This document shows, piece after piece, positions 9,181 through 16,884 of a DNA stretch of 64,000 nucleotides. Each line of letters opens with the position of its first letter. The first letter of the stretch is position 1. The position numbers were made by a program, and so were the translations under genes. A model generated the notes under the pieces. The model ran no database searches and was not told the origin of the DNA. It saw nothing but the letters and a program-made list of their open reading frames with translations. This DNA comes from Bacillota bacterium (lineage in GTDB: Bacteria; Bacillota; Sulfobacillia; JAIMAT01): contig JASBVM010000004.1 of NCBI GenBank assembly GCA_029961055.1, positions 1 to 64,000 of the forward strand, written 5' to 3'.

Positions 9181-9459
9181 GTGGCGGGCCAGAAGGAGAT
9201 GCTCCAGATCCGGCGCGTTCTGGAGGCGCATCTCGGCGAACGGGTCCGGGTCCGGGCCAACAAAGGCCGCCGGAAGTTCGTCGAGCGCGAGGGAACGCTG
9301 GAGAGCACCTACTCGAGTCTCTTCGTGATCCGGCTGGAACAGGGCAGCGAAGGGCGACACGTCTCGTACACGTACCAGGACATCCTGACCTGCGAGGTGG
9401 AGCTCCACCTCCTGGACCGCGAGGGCGAGCAGGTGCTGGTACCTTCCGGTACCCTCTGA
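9181..9459 (+). CDS. veg: Veg protein
   Basis: Veg is a small conserved Bacillota protein that in B. subtilis is linked to biofilm formation and spore outgrowth; its biochemical role is unclear. The 92-residue product matches Veg through LGERVRVRANKGRRKFVERE, the TYSSLFVIRLEQ strand and VSYTYQDILT. GTG 9181 is chosen because the family begins about ten residues before this block and a G-rich Shine-Dalgarno lies 8-9 bases upstream; the ATG at 9112 would sit only 3 bases after the -10 element. It is monocistronic, with its own promoter and terminator. Confidence 0.92.
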   Translation: MAGQKEMLQIRRVLEAHLGERVRVRANKGRRKFVEREGTLESTYSSLFVIRLEQGSEGRHVSYTYQDILTCEVELHLLDREGEQVLVPSGTL

Positions 9460-9526
9460 GGCCTCCCCGGCGGAGCGGCGCGAGGGAGTCTCGCGGCACC
9501 GGAAGGGATCTCGTGGAAGCCATGGA

Positions 9527-9560
9527 ACCGGTCACGAAGAGGCGTGGCCGGTCTTTTTTT
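9527..9560 (+). terminator. Rho-independent terminator after veg
   Basis: A 10-bp stem (ACCGGTCACG with CGTGGCCGGT, one G-T pair), a six-base loop and then CTTTTTTT. It lies 67 bases after the veg stop and separates veg from ispE. Confidence 0.93.
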
Positions 9561-9681
9561 GTGACGCCGGAAGGGGGCGGCCGGACGGGACGGCCCCGGC
9601 TTGACGCCGTCCGCCCGGAACGCCCATCCTCTCTGTGGGCCGGAGGCCGTCGGAGCCTCCGCGAACGAGCGCCGAGGAAGG

Positions 9682-10614
9682 GTGTCGACCATCCGCCTGG
9701 ATGCCAGGGCCAAGCTGAACCTCTCCTTGCACGTCGTGGGCCGGGTGGGCGACGTCCACGCCATCACCTCGGTGATGCAGTCGCTGCTCCTCTCGGACCG
9801 GCTGGAGATCGAGAAGGCCGACGAGACCTCGCTCTGGGTGAGCGAGGCAGGGCTGGCCGACGGCTCCAACCTGGTCTGCAAGGCGCTCCGCGAGCTGGAG
9901 GCCCGGGTCGGACGACCGCTTCCCCTGGCCATACGGCTGGAGAAGGAGATACCGGCGGCGGCGGGGCTCGGTGGCGCCAGCGCCGACGCCGCCGCCCTGC
10001 TTCGGGCGGCGGATCGGATCTACGAGCTCGGCCTGACGGGGGCGGAGCTGTCGGCGGTGGGGCGGCGCGTGGGCTCGGACGTCCCGTTCGCCCTGGTGGG
10101 CGGCAGCGCCTACGTCGCCGCCACCGGCGAGGAAGTGGTGCCGCTCCCCTTCCTCGGGGATCTGGAGGTGCTGCTGGCCGTCCCCGATCCCCCGCTGCTG
10201 ACCGGCCAGATCTATGCGGGATGGGACGAGCTGGCGGCCGGCGACGCCTCCTGTCTCCACCCCGACCCGCACCGGCGGCTGGGGCGGATCCGGCCGGGCG
10301 ACCGGCGATCGCTGGCCGGTCTGCTCCATAACGATCTCCTCGAGCCCGCGGCGCGCCGCTCGCCGGGGCTGCGCCGGCTCCTGCGGAGCTGGCGCCAGGT
10401 GACGCCCCTGGCCGGCATGAGCGGAAGCGGTCCGACGCTCTTCGCCCTGCCGGTCGACCGCTCCGAGACCGAGGAGCTGGAACGCCTGGCCCGCCGGGAG
10501 GGGGCGCGCATCTTCCGCACCCGCTTCGCCCGGAGCGGCGTCGTCGTCCGCGAGGGATCGCGGGAACGAGGGGCGAGGATCGGCATCCAGGCCGGCAGGC
10601 CGGCGAAAGGGTGA
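9682..10614 (+). CDS. ispE: 4-diphosphocytidyl-2-C-methyl-D-erythritol kinase
   Basis: IspE phosphorylates CDP-ME in the non-mevalonate isoprenoid pathway. The 310-residue GHMP kinase has the N-terminal ARAKLNLSLHV and the ATP-binding glycine loop IPAAAGLGGASADAAALLRA near residues 92-111. The C-terminal MSGSGPTLFAL block is also present. GTG 9682 is preceded by GAGGAAGG at close spacing; upstream in-frame codons run into the veg terminator region. The stop overlaps the next GTG. No ispD or ispF is seen in this window. Confidence 0.93.
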   Translation: MSTIRLDARAKLNLSLHVVGRVGDVHAITSVMQSLLLSDRLEIEKADETSLWVSEAGLADGSNLVCKALRELEARVGRPLPLAIRLEKEIPAAAGLGGASADAAALLRAADRIYELGLTGAELSAVGRRVGSDVPFALVGGSAYVAATGEEVVPLPFLGDLEVLLAVPDPPLLTGQIYAGWDELAAGDASCLHPDPHRRLGRIRPGDRRSLAGLLHNDLLEPAARRSPGLRRLLRSWRQVTPLAGMSGSGPTLFALPVDRSETEELERLARREGARIFRTRFARSGVVVREGSRERGARIGIQAGRPAKG

Positions 10615-11381
10615 GCCGAGTGTTGCATGCCATCGTCTTGGCGGGCGGCCCCAACACGGGGCCGTTGCGCGAGGTGGCGGAGGTGGCGTTCGAGGCCGAG
10701 GTGCCCGTGGCGGGGAGGCCCATGGTGCTCTGGGTGGTGGACGCGCTCCGCCAGTCCGAGTGGGTGACCGGCGTCCGCGTCATGGGGCCGTCGAGCCTGG
10801 CTCCGCTGCTGGAGGGGAAGGCCGAGCTGCGCGAGCCCGGCGCCACCTTCGCCGGCACCATGCTCCGTTCGCTGGAAGGCCTGGAGGCCGACGACCGGCT
10901 CCTCTTCGCCACGGCCGACATCCCGCTGATCACCGCGCCGATGGTCGACCGCTTCGTGGCCGCGGCCGCGGAGGAAGACGCCGACCTGGCGGCGACCGTG
11001 GTGCTCCGGCAGGTCTGCGAGCGCGCCTATCCGGGGGTGCACCGGACCTATGTACCCCTGCGGGAAGGGCCGGTCACCATGGGGAACCTCTTCCTGGCGC
11101 GGCCGTGGGTGATGCCGCAGGTGATCGAGAACGTCCAGCGCCTCTACGATGCGCGCAAGAACCCGCTCCGCCTGGCCGGCCTGTTCGGGCCGGGCATGAT
11201 CTTCCGCCTGCTCACCCGCTCCATGAGCCTGCCGGAGCTGGAAGCCTACTTCTCCAAGCGACTGGGCGGGGCGCGGGGCGTGGCGGTGGTCTCGCCGGAT
11301 CCGGAGGTCGGCATCGACGTCGACAAGGTCGCGGACTGGCAGCTGGCCGAGGAGCATCTGGCCAGGAGGGCGCGGGCTTGA
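10611..11381 (+). CDS. Nucleotidyltransferase-fold protein (MobA/GlmU-N-like), role unknown
   Basis: The 256-residue product begins LHAIVLAGGPNTG, the nucleotide-binding loop of the NTP-transferase (GT-A) fold, followed by EVPVAGRPMVLWVVDAL and an acidic ATADIP strand typical of metal binding in this fold. Such enzymes transfer a nucleotidyl group to a sugar phosphate, isoprenoid alcohol or molybdopterin; the substrate cannot be read here. It overlaps ispE by GTGA and purR by TTGA, so it is cotranscribed with both. It is not IspD or GlmU by sequence. The C-terminal third (GLFGPGMIFRLLTRSMSLPELE) is not a motif I recognise. Confidence 0.75.
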   Translation: MSRVLHAIVLAGGPNTGPLREVAEVAFEAEVPVAGRPMVLWVVDALRQSEWVTGVRVMGPSSLAPLLEGKAELREPGATFAGTMLRSLEGLEADDRLLFATADIPLITAPMVDRFVAAAAEEDADLAATVVLRQVCERAYPGVHRTYVPLREGPVTMGNLFLARPWVMPQVIENVQRLYDARKNPLRLAGLFGPGMIFRLLTRSMSLPELEAYFSKRLGGARGVAVVSPDPEVGIDVDKVADWQLAEEHLARRARA

Positions 11382-12259
11382 GCCGGGAGGAAGGTGCCCG
11401 GGGGTTGGATCATCCGCGGCGCAGCCGGCGTCTGGTGGCGCTGACATGGCAGTTCACGGAGAACCCCTCCCGGCTGATCTCGCTCTCGCGGCTGGGCGAG
11501 GAGCTGGGGGTGGCCAAGTCCTCGCTCAGCGAGGACGCCGCCATCATCGACGCGACGCTCCGCTCGCTGGGCGTCGGCCGGCTGGAGACCGTGAGCGGAG
11601 CCACGGGTGGCCTCCGCTTCCGCCCCGAGCTGGCGCCCGCGCTGGAGGAAGCCTGGCTGCACGAGCTGGCCCGCCTCCTCGCCGATCCGGAGCGGATCCT
11701 GCCCGGCGGATACCTCTACATGAGCGACATCATCTTCGATCCGGCCTGGGCGGACCGGATCGGCTGGATCCTGGCCCATCGCTTCCGGGAGGCCGGTGCC
11801 GACCGGGTGGTCACCATCGAGACCAAGGGGATCCCGCTGGGGCTGATGACCGCCCGGGCGCTCCACCTGCCGCTGGTGGTGATCCGCCACGGCTCCCGGG
11901 TGAGCGAAGGCTCCTCGGTCAGCGTCAACTATCTCTCCGGCTCGGGACCGCGCATCCAGACCATGTCGCTGGCGCGCCGGGCGCTGGTGGGCGCGCGGCG
12001 GGCGCTGGTGGTGGACGACTTCCTGCGCGGCGGCGGGACGGTGCTCGGCATCCGCCAGCTCCTCCACGAGTTCGACTGCGAGGTGGCCGGCGTGGGCGTC
12101 CTGGCCGCCACCCGGCTACCGGAGGTGAAGCGCGTGGACGAGTACACGGCGCTGGTGGAGGTGGGCCAGGTGGACGAGGGCGCCGGGCGGGTCGAGGTCC
12201 GCCCACTGGCGCCAGGGGGCCCCGGCGGAGAAGGGGAGAGGCGGCATGGAGAGGCCTGA
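11378..12259 (+). CDS. purR: Purine operon repressor PurR
   Basis: PurR of Bacillota has an N-terminal winged helix joined to a phosphoribosyltransferase-fold domain and represses purine genes unless PRPP is bound. Residues 16-60 (RRLVALTWQFTENP, then GVAKSSLSEDAAII) match the PurR DNA-binding domain. ALVVDDFLRGGGT is the PRPP-binding loop. TTG 11378 is chosen because AGGAGGG lies 7 bases upstream and it overlaps the previous stop. The length of 293 is normal. Nearby prs and the BMP-type transporter give a purine/PRPP theme. Confidence 0.94.
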   Translation: MSREEGARGLDHPRRSRRLVALTWQFTENPSRLISLSRLGEELGVAKSSLSEDAAIIDATLRSLGVGRLETVSGATGGLRFRPELAPALEEAWLHELARLLADPERILPGGYLYMSDIIFDPAWADRIGWILAHRFREAGADRVVTIETKGIPLGLMTARALHLPLVVIRHGSRVSEGSSVSVNYLSGSGPRIQTMSLARRALVGARRALVVDDFLRGGGTVLGIRQLLHEFDCEVAGVGVLAATRLPEVKRVDEYTALVEVGQVDEGAGRVEVRPLAPGGPGGEGERRHGEA

Positions 12260-13520
12260 GCGCGGCGTGGAGCCGGAACCGACGCCGGCGCTGATCCGCC
12301 AGGCGGCGGAGAGGCTGCAGGGCGTGGCGGAGCGGACGCCGCTCCTGCGCTCGCCGATCCTGTCGGAGCGGTACGGGGTCGAGGTCTTCCTCAAGGCGGA
12401 GTGCCTCCAGCGGACCGGCTCCTTCAAGGTGCGCGGCGCCTACGCCCGCATCCTCGGTCTGAGCGAGGAAGAGCGCCGCCGCGGGGTGGTCGCCGCCTCG
12501 GCGGGGAACCACGCCCAGGGCGTCGCCTTTGCCGCGGCGGCGCTGGGCATCCCGGCCACCATCGTCATGCCCGTCGACGCGCCCATCACCAAGCGTTCGG
12601 CCACCGAGCGATACGGCGCCCGTGTCGTCCTCTACGGCGAGAGCTTCGACGAGGCGTTCGCCTGGGCCGTCCAGGTCGCCGAGAGCAGCGGCGCCACGCT
12701 GATCCACGCCTTCGACGACCCCTGGGTGATCGCCGGCCAGGGCACGGTCGGACTGGAGATCGCCGAAGAGATGCCGGACGTGGATACGGTGCTGGTCCCC
12801 GTCGGCGGCGGCGGCCTCGCCTCGGGCGTCGCCCTCGCGCTCAAGGCGAGCAATCCCTCGATCCGCGTCATCGGCGTCCAGTCGGCTGCCGTGCCCGCCG
12901 CCTACGACGCGCTCCGACGCCGCCGGGCGGCGACCGAGACGGGGAAGGCCCCGGAGCAGGCCGACGCCCCCCGGCGGGGTCACGCGCCCACCCTGGCCGA
13001 CGGGCTGGCGGTCAAGCGGCCCAGCGAGCGGACGCTCTCCATCCTGGAGCGGCTACTGGACGACATCGTCCTGGTGGGCGAGGAGGAGATCGCCCGCGCG
13101 ATCCTCCATTACCTGGAGCGGGAACGGCTGGTGGTGGAGGGTGCCGGCGCGGTGACGCTGGCCGCCCTGGCGGGACAGGAGCGGCTTCGCGCCGGTGCGC
13201 GGCGGGTGGTGCTGGTGGTCAGCGGCGGCAACATCGACGTCAACCGGATCGCCCGCATCATCGACCGGGGCCTCTACGAGGAGGGGCGGGTGGCGCGCTG
13301 GAGCGCGCTCCTGGACGACCGCCCCGGGGCGCTCGAGCGCTTCCTGCACGTGGTGGCGGAGGCGGGCGCCAACGTCCTGGACGTGGTCCACGACCGGATC
13401 GACGCCCGCATCCCGGTGGGCCGGACCCGGGTGACGGTGACGCTGGAGCTGCGGGACGCGGCGCACGGGACCGAGGTGGAGAGCCGCCTGACGGCCGCCG
13501 GTTACGACCTGCAGGGCTGA
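12246..13520 (+). CDS. ilvA: Threonine ammonia-lyase with C-terminal ACT domain
   Basis: This PLP enzyme deaminates threonine to 2-oxobutanoate, either for isoleucine synthesis or in threonine catabolism. The PLP lysine is Lys61 in SFKVRGA, the phosphate-binding loop is GGGGLASG, and the C-terminal block from about residue 345 (WSALLDDRPGALERFLHVV) is an ACT domain as in the shorter IlvA/TdcB type. It starts at ATG 12246, overlapping purR by 14 bases. The 424-residue length includes an Arg/Glu-rich insertion near residues 220-245. Biosynthetic and catabolic roles cannot be told apart from sequence. Confidence 0.92.
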   Translation: MERPERGVEPEPTPALIRQAAERLQGVAERTPLLRSPILSERYGVEVFLKAECLQRTGSFKVRGAYARILGLSEEERRRGVVAASAGNHAQGVAFAAAALGIPATIVMPVDAPITKRSATERYGARVVLYGESFDEAFAWAVQVAESSGATLIHAFDDPWVIAGQGTVGLEIAEEMPDVDTVLVPVGGGGLASGVALALKASNPSIRVIGVQSAAVPAAYDALRRRRAATETGKAPEQADAPRRGHAPTLADGLAVKRPSERTLSILERLLDDIVLVGEEEIARAILHYLERERLVVEGAGAVTLAALAGQERLRAGARRVVLVVSGGNIDVNRIARIIDRGLYEEGRVARWSALLDDRPGALERFLHVVAEAGANVLDVVHDRIDARIPVGRTRVTVTLELRDAAHGTEVESRLTAAGYDLQG

Positions 13521-13558
13521 GAGGGCGGCGCCGCGGGGGCGGAAGGGGGGAGGCGGTC

Positions 13559-13702
13559 GTGAACCTCTGGTGGGGACTGCTTCTGGCGGCGATCCTGTTC
13601 CTGGCCGCGCTCCGCTTCCTGGCGGGCCTGGTCGCCTGGGTGATCCGCCTCCTGGTCCTGGCGGGCGCCATCGCCTTCGTGGTCTGGATGCTGAGACGGT
13701 AG
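13559..13702 (+). CDS. 47-residue two-helix membrane protein
   Basis: A short open frame begins at GTG 13559 behind GGGGGGAGG and ends at TAG 13700-13702. Almost the whole product is hydrophobic, apparently two membrane spans split by a single Arg (NLWWGLLLAAILFLAALR, then AWVIRLLVLAGAIAFVVWML), ending RR. It lies between ilvA and spoVG, and the spoVG sigma-H promoter starts just after its stop. I do not recognise the family. A good ribosome site and the hydrophobic pattern favour a real gene. Confidence 0.65.
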   Translation: MNLWWGLLLAAILFLAALRFLAGLVAWVIRLLVLAGAIAFVVWMLRR

Positions 13703-13709
13703 CGAACTG

Positions 13710-13738
13710 GTAGGAAATGGCAGATCCATGTCGAATCC
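13710..13738 (+). promoter_or_regulatory. Sigma-H promoter of spoVG
   Basis: GTAGGAAAT (13710-13718) fully matches the sigma-H -35 consensus RNAGGAWWW. After 11 bases GTCGAAT (13730-13736) matches the core of RNNGAATWW. The spacing is within the consensus range. In B. subtilis spoVG is a classic sigma-H gene, so this predicts early stationary-phase induction. Confidence 0.8.
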
Positions 13739-13800
13739 TCGTCCAGACGGGGAGCGAGCCCGGCGGCACCGGGAGAGGCCCCGCAAGAGGAGGGATCGAC

Positions 13801-14085
13801 GTGGAAGTGACCGAGGTGCGCATCCGGCGCCTCAACGGCCAGGGCAAGGTGCGCGGGAGCGCCAGCGTCACCTTCGATGACGCCTTCGTGGTCCACGACA
13901 TCCGCATCGTGGAGGGGGAGCGCGGCTACTTCATCGCCATGCCCAGCCGCCGGACGCCGGCCGGCCAATATCTGGACGTGGCCCACCCCATCACGGCGGC
14001 CATGCGGGACCGCCTTCAGGGGGCGGTGCTGGCCGCCTTCCAGGCGGAGGAGGAGGTCCGGGAGCTGCGCGAGGGCACCGCGTGA
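13801..14085 (+). CDS. spoVG: Septation/sporulation regulator SpoVG
   Basis: SpoVG is a small conserved regulator affecting asymmetric septation and gene expression; homologues bind nucleic acids. The 94-residue product begins MEVTEVRIRRLNGQGKVR and contains the hallmark FVVHDIRIVEGERGYFIAMP and SRRTPAGQYLDVAHPI. GTG 13801 is fixed by AGGAGGG six bases upstream and by the family N-terminus. It has its own sigma-H promoter. Confidence 0.95.
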   Translation: MEVTEVRIRRLNGQGKVRGSASVTFDDAFVVHDIRIVEGERGYFIAMPSRRTPAGQYLDVAHPITAAMRDRLQGAVLAAFQAEEEVRELREGTA

Positions 14086-14122
14086 GGCGGTCGGGCGATG
14101 TCCCAACCGCCCGAAAGCTGTC

Positions 14123-14151
14123 CTGACAGGTCGTAAGGCAGGCTGTATAAT
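14123..14151 (+). promoter_or_regulatory. Sigma-A promoter of the nucleoside transporter operon
   Basis: CTGACA (14123-14128) and TATAAT (14146-14151) are separated by 17 bases, about 50 bases before the GTG of the binding-protein gene. I see no purine riboswitch fold in the short leader. Confidence 0.85.
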
Positions 14152-14203
14152 GACGCGGGCTTGCGGGCTCCGAAATCCTTCCCGGCCCTCAGGAGGGGAA
14201 GCC

Positions 14204-15265
14204 GTGGTACGCGGAAGACCTGGTTGGGTCTCGCTCCTGCTGGCTTTAAGCCTTGTCCTCGCGGCCTGCGGAGGCACTCCGGCTGCGAAAACCGGCTCGC
14301 AGCAAGGCCAGACTCAGGGCAATGGAACGGCGTCGACCAAGACGATCCGCGTCGGCCTGGTCACCGACGTGGGCGGACTCAACGACCACAGTTTCAACTA
14401 CCTTGCCAACCAGGGCCTCCAGCGCGCCATACAGCAGCTGGGCGTCCAGGGGAAGGTGGTCGAATCCCACAACCAGACCGACTACGTCCCCAACCTGACC
14501 AACTTTGCGCAACAAGGCTATGACCTGGTGATCGCCGTCGGCTTCCTCATGACCGATGCGGTCAAGCAGGTGGCTCCGCAGTACCCCAACACCAAGTTCC
14601 TGCTCATCGACGACCAGATCACCGGCATCCCCAACGTCGCCTCGGCCATGTTCCGCAGCGAGCAGGCAGGCTACCTGGTCGGCGCGCTGACGGGGCTGGC
14701 GGAGAAGAACCATGCGCTTCCCAACCTGAAAGGGCAGGATAAGGTGGCGGTCATCGGCGGGATGAAGATCCCGCCCGTCGACTCCTACATCGCCGGCTTC
14801 CAGGCCGGGGTGAAGGCGGTCGACCCGAAGATCCAGGTCAACCTGGTCTACGAGGGGAAGTTCGACGACCCGACGGGCGGCCGCGAGGTGGCGTTGAGCC
14901 AGATCGCCCAGGGTGCGGACATCCTCTTCCACGTGGCCGGGGGCACCGGCACCGGCGTCATCAACGCCGCGGAGGCCCAGAAGGTCTACGCCATCGGCGT
15001 CGACGCCGACCAGAACTACCTGGCTCCGGACACCGTGATCACCTCGGCGCTGAAGCGGGTCGACGTGGCCACCTTCGACATCATCAAGGCGGTCAAGGAC
15101 GGCACCTTCCAGAGCGGCGTCCACTGGTTCGACCTGAAGAACGACGGTGTCGGCTACGCCAAGCCCATCGCGGCCGTGCCGCAGTCGATCGTGCAGCAGG
15201 TGGAACAGATCCGCCAGCAGATCATCGACGGAAAGATCCAGGTGCCCGCGACCGTGGGCAAGTAG
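14204..15265 (+). CDS. BMP-family nucleoside-binding lipoprotein
   Basis: This is the substrate-binding component of a BMP/PnrA-type ABC importer, a family that binds purine nucleosides. GTG 14204 follows AGGAGGGG at good spacing. A lipoprotein signal ends in LVLAAC with the lipid-bearing Cys at residue 21. The mature part shows VGLVTDVGGLNDHSFNYLA (DxGGxxDxxFN) and FRSEQAGYLVGALTGL, both diagnostic of BMP proteins. Length is 353 residues. The ATPase and two permeases follow, as in the guanosine system NupNOPQ of B. subtilis. The exact ligand is inferred from family. Confidence 0.92.
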   Translation: MVRGRPGWVSLLLALSLVLAACGGTPAAKTGSQQGQTQGNGTASTKTIRVGLVTDVGGLNDHSFNYLANQGLQRAIQQLGVQGKVVESHNQTDYVPNLTNFAQQGYDLVIAVGFLMTDAVKQVAPQYPNTKFLLIDDQITGIPNVASAMFRSEQAGYLVGALTGLAEKNHALPNLKGQDKVAVIGGMKIPPVDSYIAGFQAGVKAVDPKIQVNLVYEGKFDDPTGGREVALSQIAQGADILFHVAGGTGTGVINAAEAQKVYAIGVDADQNYLAPDTVITSALKRVDVATFDIIKAVKDGTFQSGVHWFDLKNDGVGYAKPIAAVPQSIVQQVEQIRQQIIDGKIQVPATVGK

Positions 15266-15286
15266 CGGCCGGCGCACCAGCGGTCG

Positions 15287-15317
15287 GCGGGGCTGCCGTC
15301 CACGGAGGCAGCCCCGC
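15287..15317 (+). terminator. Intercistronic stem-loop after the binding-protein gene
   Basis: A perfect 11-bp stem (GCGGGGCTGCC with GGCAGCCCCGC) with a nine-base loop, then TTC. The lack of a real T tract suggests a partial terminator or 3'-end stabiliser, which would make the binding protein more abundant than the membrane parts. Confidence 0.6.
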
Positions 15318-15324
15318 TTCATGG

Positions 15325-16884
15325 GTGGGATGGCGAGTGGACGAAGTCCTGCACCTGCACGGCATCACGAAGCGCTTTCCCGGTGTGCTCGCCAACGATC
15401 GCGTCGATCTCGGCCTGGTGCGGGGCGAGATCCATGCGATTCTGGGCGAGAACGGCGCCGGCAAGTCCACCCTGATGAAGATCGTCTCGGGGATGCTGGA
15501 GCCGGACGAGGGGTGGATCGAGCTGGACGGCCGGCGCGTCCGCTTCGCCAGCCCGCGGGAGGCCATCGCTGCCGGCATCGGCATGGTCTACCAGCACTTC
15601 ATGCTCATACCGGTCTTCACCGTGGCCGAGAACGTGGTCCTGGGCGCCGAGCCGGGGCGGGGCCTCCGCTTCGACCGGAGCGAGGCCGAGCGCGAGGTGC
15701 GGGCGCTGGCGGAGCAGTATCACATGGAGGTGGATCCGGCCGCGCGGGTGGGCGATCTGTCGGTCGGCCTGCAGCAGCGGGTGGAGATCCTCAAGACCTT
15801 CTACCGCAAGGCCCGGATTCTCATCCTCGACGAGCCCACCGCGGCGCTCACCCCCCAGGAGGCGCGCGACCTCTTCCAGGTGATGAGGGGGCTCGTCCAG
15901 CAGGGCATCTCAATCCTTTTCATCAGCCACAAGCTGGACGAGGTCCTCGGGGTGGCGGACCGGATCACGGTGATGCGCCGCGGACGTACGGTTGCCACCT
16001 TGCGACCGGCGGAGACCGACGAGCAGGAGCTGGCCCACCTGATGGTGGGCCGCGCCGTCCAGCTGGTCAGCGCGCGACCGCCCGTGGAGCGCGGCCCGGT
16101 CGTCCTGCAGGTGGAAGAGCTGACGGTCCGGAGGGAGGATGGCCGGCTCGGCGTGGACGGCGTCAGCTTCTCCATCCACGCCGGCGAGGTCTTCGGGATT
16201 GCGGGCGTGGAGGGGAACGGGCAGGCGGAGCTGGTGGAGGCGGTGGCGGGGCTGCGGCCCGTGGCAGGCGGCAGGATCCGCTACCTCGGCCAGGAAGTGA
16301 CCGCCTGGGACGCCCGGCGGCGGGCGATGGCCGGCATCGCCTACGTGCCCGAGGACCGCGTGGGGACCGGGCTGGTGATGGGCTTCACCCTGGCGGAGAA
16401 CCTGGCGCTCAAGCGCTACTTCCTGCCGCCGCTGGCGCACCGCGGGTGGCTCGACCGGCGGGCGATGTGGAGCGAGGCGAAGCGGCGACTGGAGCTTTAC
16501 GACGTCCGCCCGCCGGAGCCGGGGCTGACGGCGCGCGCTCTCTCCGGGGGCAACCAGCAGAAGGTGATCCTGGCGCGGGAGGTGGGCTCGGACCCCGAGC
16601 TCCTGATCGCCTACCAGCCGACGCGCGGCCTGGACGTGGGCGCCATCGAGTTCGTCCACCAGCAGATCCTCCGCCTGCGCGGGGAAGGGAAGGCGATCCT
16701 CCTGGTTTCGCTGGAGCTGGACGAGGTGTTGCAACTGAGCGACACGGTGGCGGTCATGTACCGCGGGCGGCTGGCGGCCGTCCTCCCCTCGGAGGAAGCC
16801 GACCGGGAGACGGTCGGCCTCTACATGACGGGAGGGAAGGCTCGAGCCGCCGAGCCGGAGCGCGAGGAGGGAGGCCGCCGGTGA
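15325..16884 (+). CDS. Nucleoside ABC transporter, duplicated ATPase subunit
   Basis: The 519-residue protein carries two ABC domains in tandem, as in sugar/nucleoside (CUT2/BMP) importers. Domain 1 has Walker A GENGAGKST, signature-like LSVGLQQR and Walker B ILILDEPTAAL. Domain 2 has the degenerate Walker A GVEGNGQAE, signature LSGGNQQK and a Walker B reading LLIAYQPTRGLD. Degeneracy of domain 2 is usual in this family. The start is GTG 15325 or, equally likely, GTG 15337. Its stop overlaps the first permease as GTGA. Confidence 0.92.
   Translation: MGWRVDEVLHLHGITKRFPGVLANDRVDLGLVRGEIHAILGENGAGKSTLMKIVSGMLEPDEGWIELDGRRVRFASPREAIAAGIGMVYQHFMLIPVFTVAENVVLGAEPGRGLRFDRSEAEREVRALAEQYHMEVDPAARVGDLSVGLQQRVEILKTFYRKARILILDEPTAALTPQEARDLFQVMRGLVQQGISILFISHKLDEVLGVADRITVMRRGRTVATLRPAETDEQELAHLMVGRAVQLVSARPPVERGPVVLQVEELTVRREDGRLGVDGVSFSIHAGEVFGIAGVEGNGQAELVEAVAGLRPVAGGRIRYLGQEVTAWDARRRAMAGIAYVPEDRVGTGLVMGFTLAENLALKRYFLPPLAHRGWLDRRAMWSEAKRRLELYDVRPPEPGLTARALSGGNQQKVILAREVGSDPELLIAYQPTRGLDVGAIEFVHQQILRLRGEGKAILLVSLELDEVLQLSDTVAVMYRGRLAAVLPSEEADRETVGLYMTGGKARAAEPEREEGGRR

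Noticed and set aside
14080-14203. Purine riboswitch before the nucleoside transporter
   Set aside because: The leader after the promoter is too short (about 45 bases) and lacks the three-way junction sequences.
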